Positions 36,488 through 45,607 of a stretch of 50,682 bases of DNA are shown one piece after another. Every line of letters begins with the position of its first letter. The first letter of the stretch is position 1. This stretch comes from Actinomycetes bacterium (GTDB lineage: Bacteria > Actinomycetota > Acidimicrobiia > Acidimicrobiales > Microtrichaceae), in NCBI GenBank assembly GCA_023434535.1, contig JAEYSR010000075.1:1-50682 (forward strand), in the 5' to 3' direction. The notes beneath the pieces were generated by a model, which saw nothing but the letters and a program-made list of their open reading frames with translations, did no database searches and was not told the origin of the DNA. The translations under genes were made by a program, and so were the position numbers.

Positions 36488-36778
36488 GTGTCCTCCCCCG
36501 CCCCGATCGACGTCGCCGAACCGGACGTCTCCGACGTCGCCGACACCGACACGCCCTGGATCGTCCTGGTCTGGAACGACCCGATCAACCTCATGAGCTA
36601 CGTCACGTTCGTGCTGCAGAAGCTGTTCGGGTACTCCAAGGAGGAGGCCACGGTCCTGATGCTGCAGGTCCACAACGACGGCAAGGCCGTCGTCTCCAAC
36701 GGCACCCGGGCCGAGGCCGAGCGCGACGTCTTCCGCCTCCACGAGCACGGCCTGTGGGCCACCATGCAGCAGGACTGA
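36488..36778 (+). CDS. clpS: ATP-dependent Clp protease adaptor ClpS
   Basis: A 96-residue adaptor that delivers N-degron substrates to ClpCP or ClpAP. The disordered acidic N-terminus (about 25 residues) is followed by the core: V-W-N-D-P-I-N-L-M-S-Y-V (substrate pocket with Asn-Asp), KLFGYSKEEATVLMLQVHNDGKAVV with the pocket histidine, and the end HEHGLWATMQQD. GTG at 36488 is preceded by a -10 box at eight bases. The DUF2017 gene follows with four bases between, the usual actinobacterial arrangement. Confidence 0.94.
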   Translation: MSSPAPIDVAEPDVSDVADTDTPWIVLVWNDPINLMSYVTFVLQKLFGYSKEEATVLMLQVHNDGKAVVSNGTRAEAERDVFRLHEHGLWATMQQD

Positions 36779-36782
36779 GGCC

Positions 36783-37253
36783 GTGGCCCTGTTCCGATCC
36801 CCGATCCGTGCGCGACCCGACGGCACCTACGCCGTGGACCTCGGCGACAACGAGCGCGAGCTCATCGGCTCGGTCGCCCAGCAGCTCCGAGATCTCCTCC
36901 TCGAGACCGACAGCCCCGCGCTGCGCCGGCTCTTCCCCCCGCCGTACGGCGACGACGCGGAGCGCAACGAGGGCTACGCCGCCCTGGCACGACCCGAGCT
37001 CATCGAGCAGCGTCTCGCCGCGCTCCAGGTGGTCGTCGACTCGATCGAGGCGACGACGTTGGACGAGGACCAGATGGGGGCGTGGATGCGCTCCATCAAC
37101 GACGTCCGCCTGGTGCTCGGCACCGTCCTCGAGCTGGACGACGACGAGGACACGGTCGTGGTCGACGAGACGAACGCCGCCACGTACCAGGCCTACGAGG
37201 TGCTCGGGATGCTGCTCGAGATGATCGTGGTCGCCCGGTCGGAGCGCCTCTGA
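36783..37253 (+). CDS. DUF2017 family protein
   Basis: A 156-residue, mostly helical cytosolic protein of unknown function found beside clpS throughout the actinobacteria. The N-terminal LGDNERELIGSVAQQLRDLL and the middle R-L-F-P-P-P-Y-G-D-D are typical. The C-terminal half is acidic (LELDDDEDTVVVDE) and ends with YEVLGMLLEMIVVARSERL. The conserved pairing suggests a part in ClpS/ClpC proteolysis, but this is only guilt by association. GTG start four bases after clpS. A hairpin terminator lies 25 bases after the stop. Confidence 0.88.
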   Translation: MALFRSPIRARPDGTYAVDLGDNERELIGSVAQQLRDLLLETDSPALRRLFPPPYGDDAERNEGYAALARPELIEQRLAALQVVVDSIEATTLDEDQMGAWMRSINDVRLVLGTVLELDDDEDTVVVDETNAATYQAYEVLGMLLEMIVVARSERL

Positions 37254-37277
37254 TCGGGAGCGGGCCACGATCCTCGT

Positions 37278-37302
37278 CCTCCCCCGTCGCGAACGGGGGA
37301 GG
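37278..37302 (+). terminator. Terminator after clpS-DUF2017
   Basis: Perfect 10-bp stem CCTCCCCCGT / ACGGGGGAGG with loop CGCGA, 25 bases after the DUF2017 stop and before the tRNA promoter. Confidence 0.65.
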
Positions 37303-37328
37303 TCGAGGGATCCGCCCGGCAACCACCT

Positions 37329-37357
37329 TTGGCGCCTCCGGAACCTCCTGCTATGTT
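37329..37357 (+). promoter_or_regulatory. Promoter of the tRNA cluster
   Basis: TTGGCG (37329-37334), 17-base spacer, TATGTT (37352-37357). The first tRNA begins 26 bases downstream. Confidence 0.65.
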
Positions 37358-37383
37358 GACCCGGCCCCTCCACGGGGATGGGA

Positions 37384-37456
37384 GCCCCCATCGTCCAGTG
37401 GCCTAGGACGCCTCCCTTTCAAGGAGGTAACACGGGTTCGAATCCCGTTGGGGGTG
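37384..37456 (+). tRNA. tRNA-Glu (TTC)
   Basis: Acceptor arms GCCCCCA and TGGGGGT pair over seven bases with a terminal G-U, as usual for actinobacterial tRNA-Glu. The anticodon stem CCTCC/GGAGG encloses the loop CTTTCAA, anticodon TTC. The T arm is GGGTTCGAATCCC-like. CCA is not encoded. Confidence 0.95.
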
Positions 37457-37471
37457 CAGGCAAAAGTTCGT

Positions 37472-37549
37472 GGTCCCGTGGTGCAGTTTGGAGTGCACGC
37501 CGGCCTGTCAAGCCGGAGGTCGCGGGTTCAAATCCCGTCGGGACCGCCA
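37472..37549 (+). tRNA. tRNA-Asp (GTC)
   Basis: Acceptor GGTCCCG/CGGGACC, anticodon stem CCGGC/GCCGG with loop CTGTCAA, anticodon GTC. Discriminator G, and CCA is encoded (37547-37549). This tRNA with G34 is the type of substrate acted on by GluQ when queuosine is present; a gluQ gene lies at 45 kb. Confidence 0.95.
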
Positions 37550-37554
37550 CCATC

Positions 37555-37581
37555 GCCCGCTCCGGCCCAGCCGGAGCGGGC
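37555..37581. terminator. Hairpin after tRNA-Asp
   Basis: Perfect 12-bp stem GCCCGCTCCGGC / GCCGGAGCGGGC with loop CCA. It may be a terminator or a processing signal between tRNAs. Confidence 0.55.
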
Positions 37582-37590
37582 ACACGTCTC

Positions 37591-37614
37591 ACCGCCCGCC
37601 TCACGGCGGGCGGT
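37591..37614. terminator. Second hairpin before tRNA-Phe
   Basis: Perfect 10-bp stem ACCGCCCGCC / GGCGGGCGGT with loop TCAC, six bases before tRNA-Phe. No separate promoter for tRNA-Phe is visible, so processing rather than termination is possible. Confidence 0.45.
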
Positions 37615-37619
37615 GGCAC

Positions 37620-37692
37620 GGTCGGGTAGCTCAGTTGGCAGAGCGACCGCCTGAAAAGCGGTAGGTCACCGGATCGACGCCGGTCCCGACCA
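37620..37692 (+). tRNA. tRNA-Phe (GAA)
   Basis: Acceptor GGTCGGG/CCCGACC, anticodon stem ACCGC/GCGGT with loop CTGAAAA, anticodon GAA, discriminator A. CCA is not encoded. The D arm is TAGCTCAGTTGGCAGAGC-like. Confidence 0.95.
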
Positions 37693-37696
37693 CACT

Positions 37697-37724
37697 CGGA
37701 ACCCCCGCTCCGGCGGGGGTTCCG
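37697..37724. terminator. Terminator between tRNA-Phe and malic enzyme
   Basis: Perfect 12-bp stem CGGAACCCCCGC / GCGGGGGTTCCG with loop TCCG, directly after tRNA-Phe and downstream of the convergent malic enzyme gene. The remaining gap to 37843 shows nothing further. Confidence 0.7.
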
Positions 37725-37843
37725 TCGCGTCCGGGGCCCGACGCCCTCCCGGACCCGGGTCGCCAGGCGCGCCGGATCGAGACGCGCCGGAACGTCGTCC
37801 GATGACCCGAGAACAGAGCTGAGCCGAGAAGGCGGGGCGAAGG

Positions 37844-39244
<1,401 letters not shown>

Positions 39245-39254
39245 ACGGGCCAGG

Positions 39255-39260
39255 ACGCTA
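39255..39260 (-). promoter_or_regulatory. -10 box TAGCGT of malic enzyme gene
   Basis: Minus-strand TAGCGT, ten bases, ATG at 39244; very short leader expected. Confidence 0.35.
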
Positions 39261-39301
39261 CCGCCGTGGCCGTTCGAGCACCGAAAGGGTTGCCCGACGG
39301 G

Positions 39302-39880
39302 TCAGGGTCCCTCGTAGCCGAACCCGAGGTCCGGGGCGGTGACGAGCGGCCGGTAGGCGATGCCCGCCTCCGCCGCCATGGCGGCGCAGGTCCCCCCGCG
39401 GTCGACGAGCGGCATGATCAGCACGGGCGTGGCGCCGAGCTCGCGGACGACGTCGACGGCCTCGAACAGCGACGTGCCCCGGGTGACGGTGTCTTCGGTG
39501 ATCACGACGCGGTCGCCCTCGCGCAGCGGGCCCGCCAACCGACCCGTCACGCCGTGGTCCTTGGACTCCTTGCGGATCGTGAAGCTGTGGAGGCGACGGC
39601 CCTCGGTGGCGAGGACGGCGGCGACGCCGTAGGCGACCGGGTCCGCTCCGACGGTCAGCCCGCCGATCGCGGTGGCGTCGTCGGGGATCACCGCGGCAGC
39701 GGCCCGGGCCATCAGCAGGACCCCGTCGGGGTCGCACGCGGTCTGCTTGGAGTCGATGAACCAGGTGCTCCGACGGCCCGACTTGAGCGTGAAGTCGCCG
39801 ACCTTGACCGAGTGCTCGAGGAGGTGGGCGACGAGCGCGGCGTGGGTGTCGGTGGGGATCTCGGCGTCGGGTCCGGGCAT
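39302..39880 (-). CDS. pyrE: Orotate phosphoribosyltransferase
   Basis: A 192-residue enzyme joining orotate to PRPP to give OMP in pyrimidine synthesis. Marks: LKSGRRSTWFIDSKQ, GLTVGADPVAYGVA, IRKESKDHG and the PRPP loop V-V-I-T-E-D-T-V-T-R-G-T-S. Length is normal from ATG 39880. A longer start at 39931 is possible, but it would add a Gly/Ala-rich extension, and TAAGTT lies exactly seven bases before 39880. No other pyr gene is nearby. The malic enzyme gene follows on the same strand after 57 bases. Confidence 0.92.
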   Translation of the reverse strand: MPGPDAEIPTDTHAALVAHLLEHSVKVGDFTLKSGRRSTWFIDSKQTACDPDGVLLMARAAAAVIPDDATAIGGLTVGADPVAYGVAAVLATEGRRLHSFTIRKESKDHGVTGRLAGPLREGDRVVITEDTVTRGTSLFEAVDVVRELGATPVLIMPLVDRGGTCAAMAAEAGIAYRPLVTAPDLGFGYEGP

Positions 39881-39887
39881 GAGGCCG

Positions 39888-39893
39888 AACTTA
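39888..39893 (-). promoter_or_regulatory. -10 box TAAGTT of pyrE
   Basis: Minus-strand TAAGTT, seven bases, ATG at 39880. Leaderless pattern; it also decides the start codon. Confidence 0.5.
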
Positions 39894-39937
39894 CCGGCTG
39901 CGCCGGCTCCGCCGGATGGGGCGGTCCCCACCCGGTC

Positions 39938-41068
39938 TCAGGCGGGCAGCGGGTCCCAGCCGGTCAGGCCGTAGCGCTCGAAGTCGCCGATGAAGAAGAA
40001 CTCGTGCAAGCCGTAGCCGACCGACCCGTCGGACTGCTCGAAGCGGGCGACCTGGTCCACCAGGCCGAACAGCCGGGCCTCGTCGCGCACGTAGTCGACG
40101 TCGACGCCCTGCACGACGAGCGGTCCCTGGTACATGCCGAAGCGCCAGTCGGGCTCGATCCCGTAGCCGGTGCCGACCATCAGCCAGCAGTCCTGCAGCG
40201 GCGTCACGGCGATCTCCAGCGGTCCACCGGGAGCCTCGGGGAAGCGCAGCACCGAGGACTCGATGCGACGGGTCCCGGGGGTGATCACGGCGTCGTGCTC
40301 GGGACGGCCGAGGTGCTCGGTGGGCCGCGACGGGTCGTTCCAGATCCTCGTCGCCTCCTCGATGTCTCGGGTGCCGTCGGTCCGCTCGTTGACCATGTAG
40401 AGGATCGAGTGGTCCTCGAACTGCATCGGCGCGTAGTTCCACATGCCGACCATCTGGCCGTCGGTCCGGATCCCTGCCGGCTCCTCCTCGCCGACCGGCC
40501 GCACGCCCCAGCTGCGGTCCCTGGTGCCCCACCACTTGTCGGGCGTGACCTGGAAGGTCGTGTCACCCGTGGTGATCGTGCCCGACCACCTGCCGGTCTG
40601 GGCGAGGCGCATGGTGTCGAAGAGCACCCTGCCGTGCTTGCGGATGTACTGGCGGGGCTCCTCGAAGGCCGGGACGCTGCCGACCCAGGTCAGGTCCGCC
40701 GACACGCCGTGCTCGTTGGGCTCGACGATGAAGCGGAGTTCCTGGAGGGGCCGGACGACCTCGACGCGGATCGGTCCGACCGAGGTGTCCATCCGGTCGC
40801 CGAGCTCCCTGGACGCCCGGACCACGCGGTGCGAGGTCCCGGTCGTCACGACCATGAACGCGTCGGCGACCGCCAGGTTCGGGTACTGCCCGTAGCCGAA
40901 GATGACCATCGCGTCGCCGTCGTTCTGGTGGCAGTTGAAGTAGTAGCGGTCGTAGAAGTTGCGATCGCTGGTGGCGGCGTGGCGGATCGTCTCCGCCGTC
41001 TGGTGCACCGGGTAGTCGTCCCAGGAGGAGAGCGATCCGTGGGCCGGCGGTGCGGTGAAGTCCGTCAT
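39938..41068 (-). CDS. Lipocalin-like hypothetical protein
   Basis: A 376-residue cytosolic protein without signal peptide or membrane helix, made largely of beta strands. The motif W-W-G-T-R-D-R-S-W-G-V-R at 179-190 resembles the GxRDxSWG signature seen in AttH/CrtC-like lipocalin-fold proteins and in actinobacterial uncharacterised families. Paired histidine and aromatic residues (for example FYDRYYFNCHQNDGD) recall a hydrophobic ligand pocket. A role with a lipid or steroid-like substrate is a guess. TACCGT seven bases before the ATG supports the start at 41068. It lies 57 bases upstream of pyrE on the same strand. Confidence 0.75.
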   Translation of the reverse strand: MTDFTAPPAHGSLSSWDDYPVHQTAETIRHAATSDRNFYDRYYFNCHQNDGDAMVIFGYGQYPNLAVADAFMVVTTGTSHRVVRASRELGDRMDTSVGPIRVEVVRPLQELRFIVEPNEHGVSADLTWVGSVPAFEEPRQYIRKHGRVLFDTMRLAQTGRWSGTITTGDTTFQVTPDKWWGTRDRSWGVRPVGEEEPAGIRTDGQMVGMWNYAPMQFEDHSILYMVNERTDGTRDIEEATRIWNDPSRPTEHLGRPEHDAVITPGTRRIESSVLRFPEAPGGPLEIAVTPLQDCWLMVGTGYGIEPDWRFGMYQGPLVVQGVDVDYVRDEARLFGLVDQVARFEQSDGSVGYGLHEFFFIGDFERYGLTGWDPLPA

Positions 41069-41075
41069 GGCGGCG

Positions 41076-41081
41076 ACGGTA
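41076..41081 (-). promoter_or_regulatory. -10 box TACCGT of the lipocalin-like gene
   Basis: Minus-strand TACCGT, seven bases, ATG at 41068. Leaderless pattern. Confidence 0.45.
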
Positions 41082-41153
41082 TCCGAGCCGAACCGCCCGC
41101 GTGGCCCCCCCGTCGCCCGACGGTCGTCGGCGGCGACGGGGACCACGTCCTGC

Positions 41154-41897
41154 TCAGGCGGTCTCCCAGATCACCACCTCGGTGCCGTCCTCGGTCGCCT
41201 CCAACCCGGCGGTCCCGGCCGCGGCCAGGCGAACGGCGTCACCGGCGGCCAGAGCGACCGGTCCGTCGCCGGCCCGATCGAAGGTGGCCGCGCCGCGGGC
41301 CACGAACACGTGGACGTGCGGGGCGTCGGGCACGACGACGGACCCGCCGGCGTCGAGGCGGGCGACCCACATGGTCGCATCGCGCTGGTGGAGTCGGATC
41401 GCCCCGTCGAGCTCACGGCCCGACGCCACGGCGACCAGCTCCCCCGACGCCAGCGCCTCGTTCACGTCGAGCTGCTCGTAGCCCGGCTCCACTCCCCTCG
41501 TGTCGGGGACCACCCACATCTGCAGGAAGTGCACCGGGAGGTCGGCGTCGGGGTTCATCTCGGAGTGGCGGATGCCCGACCCGGCCGACATGCGCTGCGC
41601 CAGGCCGGGGTACAGCACGCCGTGGTTGCCCTCGGAGTCACGGTGCTCCAGGGTCCCGTCCAGGACCCAGGTGACGATCTCCATGTCCCGGTGGGCGTGG
41701 GCGCCGAAGCCCGCGGCGGGGGCCACCGTGTCGTCGTTGAGGACGAGCAGGAGCCCGTGGTGGACGTTCTCCGGGTCGTAGTGGTCCGAGAAGCTGAACG
41801 AGTGCCAGCTGTCCAGCCACCCGATGCGGGTGTGGAACCGCTCGTCGGCCCGCCTCACGTCGACGGTGGGCTCCATCTGTGTCGTTGCGTTGCTCAT
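41154..41897 (-). CDS. Pirin family protein
   Basis: A 247-residue bicupin. The N-terminal cupin has the metal-binding pattern in GFGAHAHRDMEIVTWVLDG followed by a glutamate and histidine in LEHRDSEGNHG, and ends with AGSGIRHSEMNP and HFLQMWVVP. The C-terminal cupin is degenerate. Bacterial pirins have quercetin 2,3-dioxygenase activity or act as redox-sensing partners; which applies here is unknown. ATG at 41897 follows GGGAG at about ten bases. It stands alone with about 85 bases to the next gene. Confidence 0.9.
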   Translation of the reverse strand: MSNATTQMEPTVDVRRADERFHTRIGWLDSWHSFSFSDHYDPENVHHGLLLVLNDDTVAPAAGFGAHAHRDMEIVTWVLDGTLEHRDSEGNHGVLYPGLAQRMSAGSGIRHSEMNPDADLPVHFLQMWVVPDTRGVEPGYEQLDVNEALASGELVAVASGRELDGAIRLHQRDATMWVARLDAGGSVVVPDAPHVHVFVARGAATFDRAGDGPVALAAGDAVRLAAAGTAGLEATEDGTEVVIWETA

Positions 41898-42045
41898 GGT
41901 GCTCGCTCCCGGCTGGGTTCGATCGGAGAGGGGCTGCTCCGCCCCTTCACCCTGTACAACAACGGCGCATTCCCACCCCGCGACTCCGTCGTCACCGGCG
42001 GCACCGATCGCCACCGCGAGGTCGACGACGCCGGTCGGAGCGCTC

Positions 42046-43083
42046 TCAGTCGGTGAAGCGGACCTGGCCCGAGCCGGGGACCACCTCGCCGATGACCGTG
42101 GCCTTGAGGCCGGCCTCGGCCAGCGCGGACACCGCGTCGGGCACCTCGGCGGCCGGGATGGACGCGACCATCCCCACGCCGAGGTTGAACACCCGGCGCA
42201 TCTCGTCGGTGTCGACGTCGCCGATCCGCTGCAGCTCGTCGAAGATCCGTGGCGGCTCCCACGACCCGGGGTCCACGACCGCGTCGGCGTGGTCGCCGAT
42301 CACCCGGTTGAGGTTGCCGGGGAGGCCGCCGCCGGTGATGTGGGCGACCGCGTGCACCGGCACCGCGTCCATCAGAGCGCGCACCGCAGGGGCGTAGATG
42401 ACCGACGGCCGGAGCAGCTCGTCGGCGACCGTGGGGGCTCCGGGCTCGGCCCACGCCGGGTCGTCCAGGCCCTTGCCGGCCACGTCGAACAGGAGGCGGC
42501 GGGCCAGCGTGTAGCCGTTCGACCGCAGGCCCGGCGACGGCAGGGCGACCAGGACGTCGCCCGGCGTCACCGCCTCGCCGGTGAGCATGCGCGAGCGCTC
42601 CACCGCGCCGACGGCGAATCCGACCAGGTCGAACTCGCCGGGCTCCATGACCCCGGCGTGCTCGGCCATCTCGCCTCCGACGAGGGCGCACCCGGCCTGT
42701 CGGCACCCCTCGGCCACGCCGCCGACCAGCTGCTCGATCACGTCGGGGTCGACCTTGCCGATCGAGATGTAGTCGAGGAAGAACAGCGGCTCGGCGCCCT
42801 GGCAGACGAGGTCGTCGACGCACATCGCGACCAGGTCCAGGCCGATCGTGTCGTAGCGGCCGGTGGCCGTGGCGATCAGCGCCTTGGTCCCGACGCCGTC
42901 GGTCGTCGACACGAGCACCGGCTGGTCGTAGCCGGCGGCGTCGAACGCGAACAGCCCGCCGAAGCCGCCGATGCCGCCGAGCACCTCGGGCCGGGTCGTC
43001 GACCGCACGTGCGGCTTGATGCGATCGACGGCGTCCTCGCCGGCGTCGATCGAGACGCCCGCCGCGGCGTAGGTCTCACCCAC
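42046..43083 (-). CDS. purM: Phosphoribosylformylglycinamidine cyclo-ligase (AIR synthetase)
   Basis: A 345-residue ATP-dependent enzyme closing FGAM to AIR, step five of purine synthesis. Marks: TYAAAGVSIDAGEDAVDRIK start, LVSTTDGVGTKALIA, the DLVAMCVDDLVCQGAEPLFFLDY block, ALVGGEMAEHAGVM and AHITGGGLPGNLNRV (each partly quoted). Same fold as PurL. Length is normal. Its ATG lies inside the end of purF (8-base overlap), so the two are translationally coupled. Confidence 0.96.
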   Translation of the reverse strand: MGETYAAAGVSIDAGEDAVDRIKPHVRSTTRPEVLGGIGGFGGLFAFDAAGYDQPVLVSTTDGVGTKALIATATGRYDTIGLDLVAMCVDDLVCQGAEPLFFLDYISIGKVDPDVIEQLVGGVAEGCRQAGCALVGGEMAEHAGVMEPGEFDLVGFAVGAVERSRMLTGEAVTPGDVLVALPSPGLRSNGYTLARRLLFDVAGKGLDDPAWAEPGAPTVADELLRPSVIYAPAVRALMDAVPVHAVAHITGGGLPGNLNRVIGDHADAVVDPGSWEPPRIFDELQRIGDVDTDEMRRVFNLGVGMVASIPAAEVPDAVSALAEAGLKATVIGEVVPGSGQVRFTD

Positions 43084-44635
43084 CGGAGGCCGCCTCGTCG
43101 GACGGGAGCAGCGCGGCGTCGGAGATCAGCACCGAGCCCATCTCCGACAGGCCCTCCTCCGCCTCGGGGTCGCCCGAGTCCAGGACGCCCTTGCCGATCT
43201 CCACCGGGATGGGGACGGGGTAGGTGCCGGTCAGGCAGGCGTCGCAGAACCCGGCGCCCGGGGCCCCGATGGCCTCCACCAGCCGGTCGAGCGTCAGGTA
43301 CGACAGCGTGTCCACGTTCAGGTACCGGCGGATCTCCTCGACCTCGAGGTTGGCGGCCAGGAGCTCGCCCCGCGTGCCGGTGTCCATCCCGTAGAAGCAG
43401 GGCCAGCGGTACGGCGGCGAGGACACCCGCAGGTGCACCTCCTTGGCGCCCGCCTCCCGCAGCATGCCGACCATCGCCTTGGTGGTCGTGCCACGGACGA
43501 TCGAGTCGTCGACGACGACCAGACGGCGACCTTCGATGTTCTCCCGCAGCGGGTTGAGCTTCATCCGCACGCCGAGCGCCCGCATCTCCTGGCTGGGGGC
43601 GATGAACGTGCGGCCGATGTAGCGGTTCTTCACCAGGCCGTGGCCGAACGGGACGCCCGAGCGCCGGGCGTAGCCCTCGGCGGCGGGGATCCCCGACTCC
43701 GGCACGCCCATGACCATGTCGGCCTCGACCGGCGCGTGCTCGGCGAGCTGCTCGCCCATCCGGACCCGGGCCTGGTGCACGTTGCGGTCGTAGAGCTGTG
43801 AGTCCGGCCGGGCGAAGTACACGAACTCGAACAGGCACAGCTTGGGGTCGATGCTCGAGGCCTCGAAGGGCCGGATCGACCGCACGCCGTCGCCGTCGAT
43901 GACGACCATCTCACCGGGGTCCAGCTCCCGCACGAAGTGGGCGCCGACCACGTCGAGGGCGGGGGTCTCCGACGCCAGGACCCAGCCGGAGTCGAGCTTG
44001 CCCAGGCACAGCGGCCGGAAGCCGTGCGGGTCCCGGAGCCCGATGACCCGCTGGCGGTCCATCAGCACGAGCGAGAACGCGCCCTCGAAGGTGGGCAGGA
44101 CCGTGGTGAGAGCCCGCTCGAGCGTGTCGTCACCCGCCCCGATGCGCTCGCACTCGAGAGCGATCACCTCGGCCATGGCGTCGGTGTCCGAGGACACCGT
44201 GCCGGCCAGCATCCCGGCGTCGTCGACCAGCTGGGCGGTGTTGACCAGGTTGCCGTTGTGCGCCAGCGCGAACTGCACGTGCCCGACGTCCCGGAAGACC
44301 GGCTGGGAGTTCTTCCACATGCTCGAGCCGGTGGTCGAGTAGCGGGTGTGACCGATGGCGAGGTCGCCGTCGAGAACGGCGAGGGTGCGGTCGTCGAACA
44401 CGTTGGAGACGAGGCCCATCTCCTTGACGACGGTCAGGTGGTCGCCGTTGGAGCTGGCGATGCCGGCCGACTCCTGGCCGCGGTGCTGCAGCGCGTAGAT
44501 GCCGAGGTAGGCGAGGTGCGCCACCGGCGAGCCCGGGGCGTACACGCCGAACACCCCGCAGGCCTCCCGGGGCTTCCCGGCCTCCGGATCGACCAGATCG
44601 CTGTCCGACACGACGTCTTCCGGGGCGGGGAGCAC
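43076..44635 (-). CDS. purF: Amidophosphoribosyltransferase
   Basis: A 519-residue enzyme that commits PRPP to purine synthesis using glutamine. A propeptide ends before Cys26 (REACGVFGVY), the N-terminal nucleophile of the glutaminase domain after maturation. The glutaminase block includes LQHRGQESAGIAS and GHTRYSTTG. The PRTase domain has the PRPP loop VVVDDSIVRGTTT. Cysteines at PYRWPCFYGMD and GFCDACLTGTYP suggest the iron-sulfur cluster form, as in Bacillus. The start GTG at 44635 is a little uncertain; GTG at 44611 would shorten the propeptide. Confidence 0.95.
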   Translation of the reverse strand: MLPAPEDVVSDSDLVDPEAGKPREACGVFGVYAPGSPVAHLAYLGIYALQHRGQESAGIASSNGDHLTVVKEMGLVSNVFDDRTLAVLDGDLAIGHTRYSTTGSSMWKNSQPVFRDVGHVQFALAHNGNLVNTAQLVDDAGMLAGTVSSDTDAMAEVIALECERIGAGDDTLERALTTVLPTFEGAFSLVLMDRQRVIGLRDPHGFRPLCLGKLDSGWVLASETPALDVVGAHFVRELDPGEMVVIDGDGVRSIRPFEASSIDPKLCLFEFVYFARPDSQLYDRNVHQARVRMGEQLAEHAPVEADMVMGVPESGIPAAEGYARRSGVPFGHGLVKNRYIGRTFIAPSQEMRALGVRMKLNPLRENIEGRRLVVVDDSIVRGTTTKAMVGMLREAGAKEVHLRVSSPPYRWPCFYGMDTGTRGELLAANLEVEEIRRYLNVDTLSYLTLDRLVEAIGAPGAGFCDACLTGTYPVPIPVEIGKGVLDSGDPEAEEGLSEMGSVLISDAALLPSDEAASGG

Positions 44636-44686
44636 GGCCCCATTCTCTCACATCGTCGACGGGACCGACACGGCGACGACCGCCGC

Positions 44687-45607
44687 TCAGGCACCGTCCA
44701 GCACCCACGGCGTGCGGACGAGGCGATCCACGTCGAAGCGCTCGACCACCTGGTCGGCCACCAACCGCTCCCCCGGCCGGGCGAGACCGGCGGAGCCGGC
44801 GAGCAGCCCGACGACGGCCTCGACGTCCTCGCCGAGCGCGAACCGGTCCGCGAGGGTGACGGCCCCGTCGCGCTTGGACAGCCGCTGGTGGTCCGGTCCG
44901 AGCACCAGCGGCACGTGGAGGTACTCCGGCGTCGCCACCCCGAGCAGCCGCTGCAGCAGCACCTGGCGAGGGGTGGTCTCCCACAGGTCGTCGCCACGCA
45001 CCACCTGGTCCACGCCCTGCGCGGCGTCGTCGACCACGACCGCCAGGTTGTAGGCGGGCTCGCCGTCGGCCCGCCGCAGCACGAGGTCGTCCACCACGGC
45101 CGTGCGCCGGCCGAGCAGCCGGTCGACGACCTCGACCTCGACCCCCTCCGCGCGCAGTCGCAGCGCGGGTCGCCTCCCCTCCGCCTCCAGGCGGAGACGG
45201 TCCGAGTCGGTCAGGCGCCGGCAGGTGCCCGGGTACGCGCCCTCGGCGGCGGGACCGTGCGGAGCGACCGACGCGGCGCGGATCTCCCGACGGGTGCAGA
45301 AGCACGGGTAGGTCAGGCCCCGATCCACGAGGTCGTCCACGGCGGCCCGGTAGAGGTCGGCCCGCTCGGACTGGCGCACGACCTCTCCGTCGTGGGTGAT
45401 CCCGAGCGTCGCCAGGTCCGAGAGCTGGTCCACGGCGATCGCGGCGGCACGCTCGTCGGTCGGCGAGGTCGTCAGGTCCTCGACCCTCAGGAGGAAGCGG
45501 CCGTCCTCGGCCCGCGCCGCGCACCAGGCGAGCAGCGCGGTCCGCAGGTTGCCCAGGTGCAGGGGTGCCGAGGGGCTCGGCGCGAACCGACCGGTCGGGG
45601 CGCTCAC
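44687..45607 (-). CDS. gluQ: Glutamyl-queuosine tRNA(Asp) synthetase
   Basis: A 306-residue truncated GluRS-like enzyme. It has the catalytic domain with the HIGH-like P-L-H-L-G-N-L-R-T (about residues 15-23) and the KMSKS-like R-L-S-K-R-D-G, but no anticodon-binding domain. A zinc site is suggested by CFCTRRE with a later CRRL. GluQ attaches glutamate to queuosine at position 34 of tRNA-Asp. GTG at 45607 overlaps the stop of the upstream lipoprotein gene (GTGA). Its place between purL and purF is odd. Whether the organism makes queuosine cannot be seen here. Confidence 0.88.
   Translation of the reverse strand: MSAPTGRFAPSPSAPLHLGNLRTALLAWCAARAEDGRFLLRVEDLTTSPTDERAAAIAVDQLSDLATLGITHDGEVVRQSERADLYRAAVDDLVDRGLTYPCFCTRREIRAASVAPHGPAAEGAYPGTCRRLTDSDRLRLEAEGRRPALRLRAEGVEVEVVDRLLGRRTAVVDDLVLRRADGEPAYNLAVVVDDAAQGVDQVVRGDDLWETTPRQVLLQRLLGVATPEYLHVPLVLGPDHQRLSKRDGAVTLADRFALGEDVEAVVGLLAGSAGLARPGERLVADQVVERFDVDRLVRTPWVLDGA

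Noticed and set aside
39881..39931. A longer pyrE starting at 39931
   Set aside because: The extension is Gly/Ala-rich and unlike PyrE N-termini, and a -10 box lies seven bases before the ATG at 39880.
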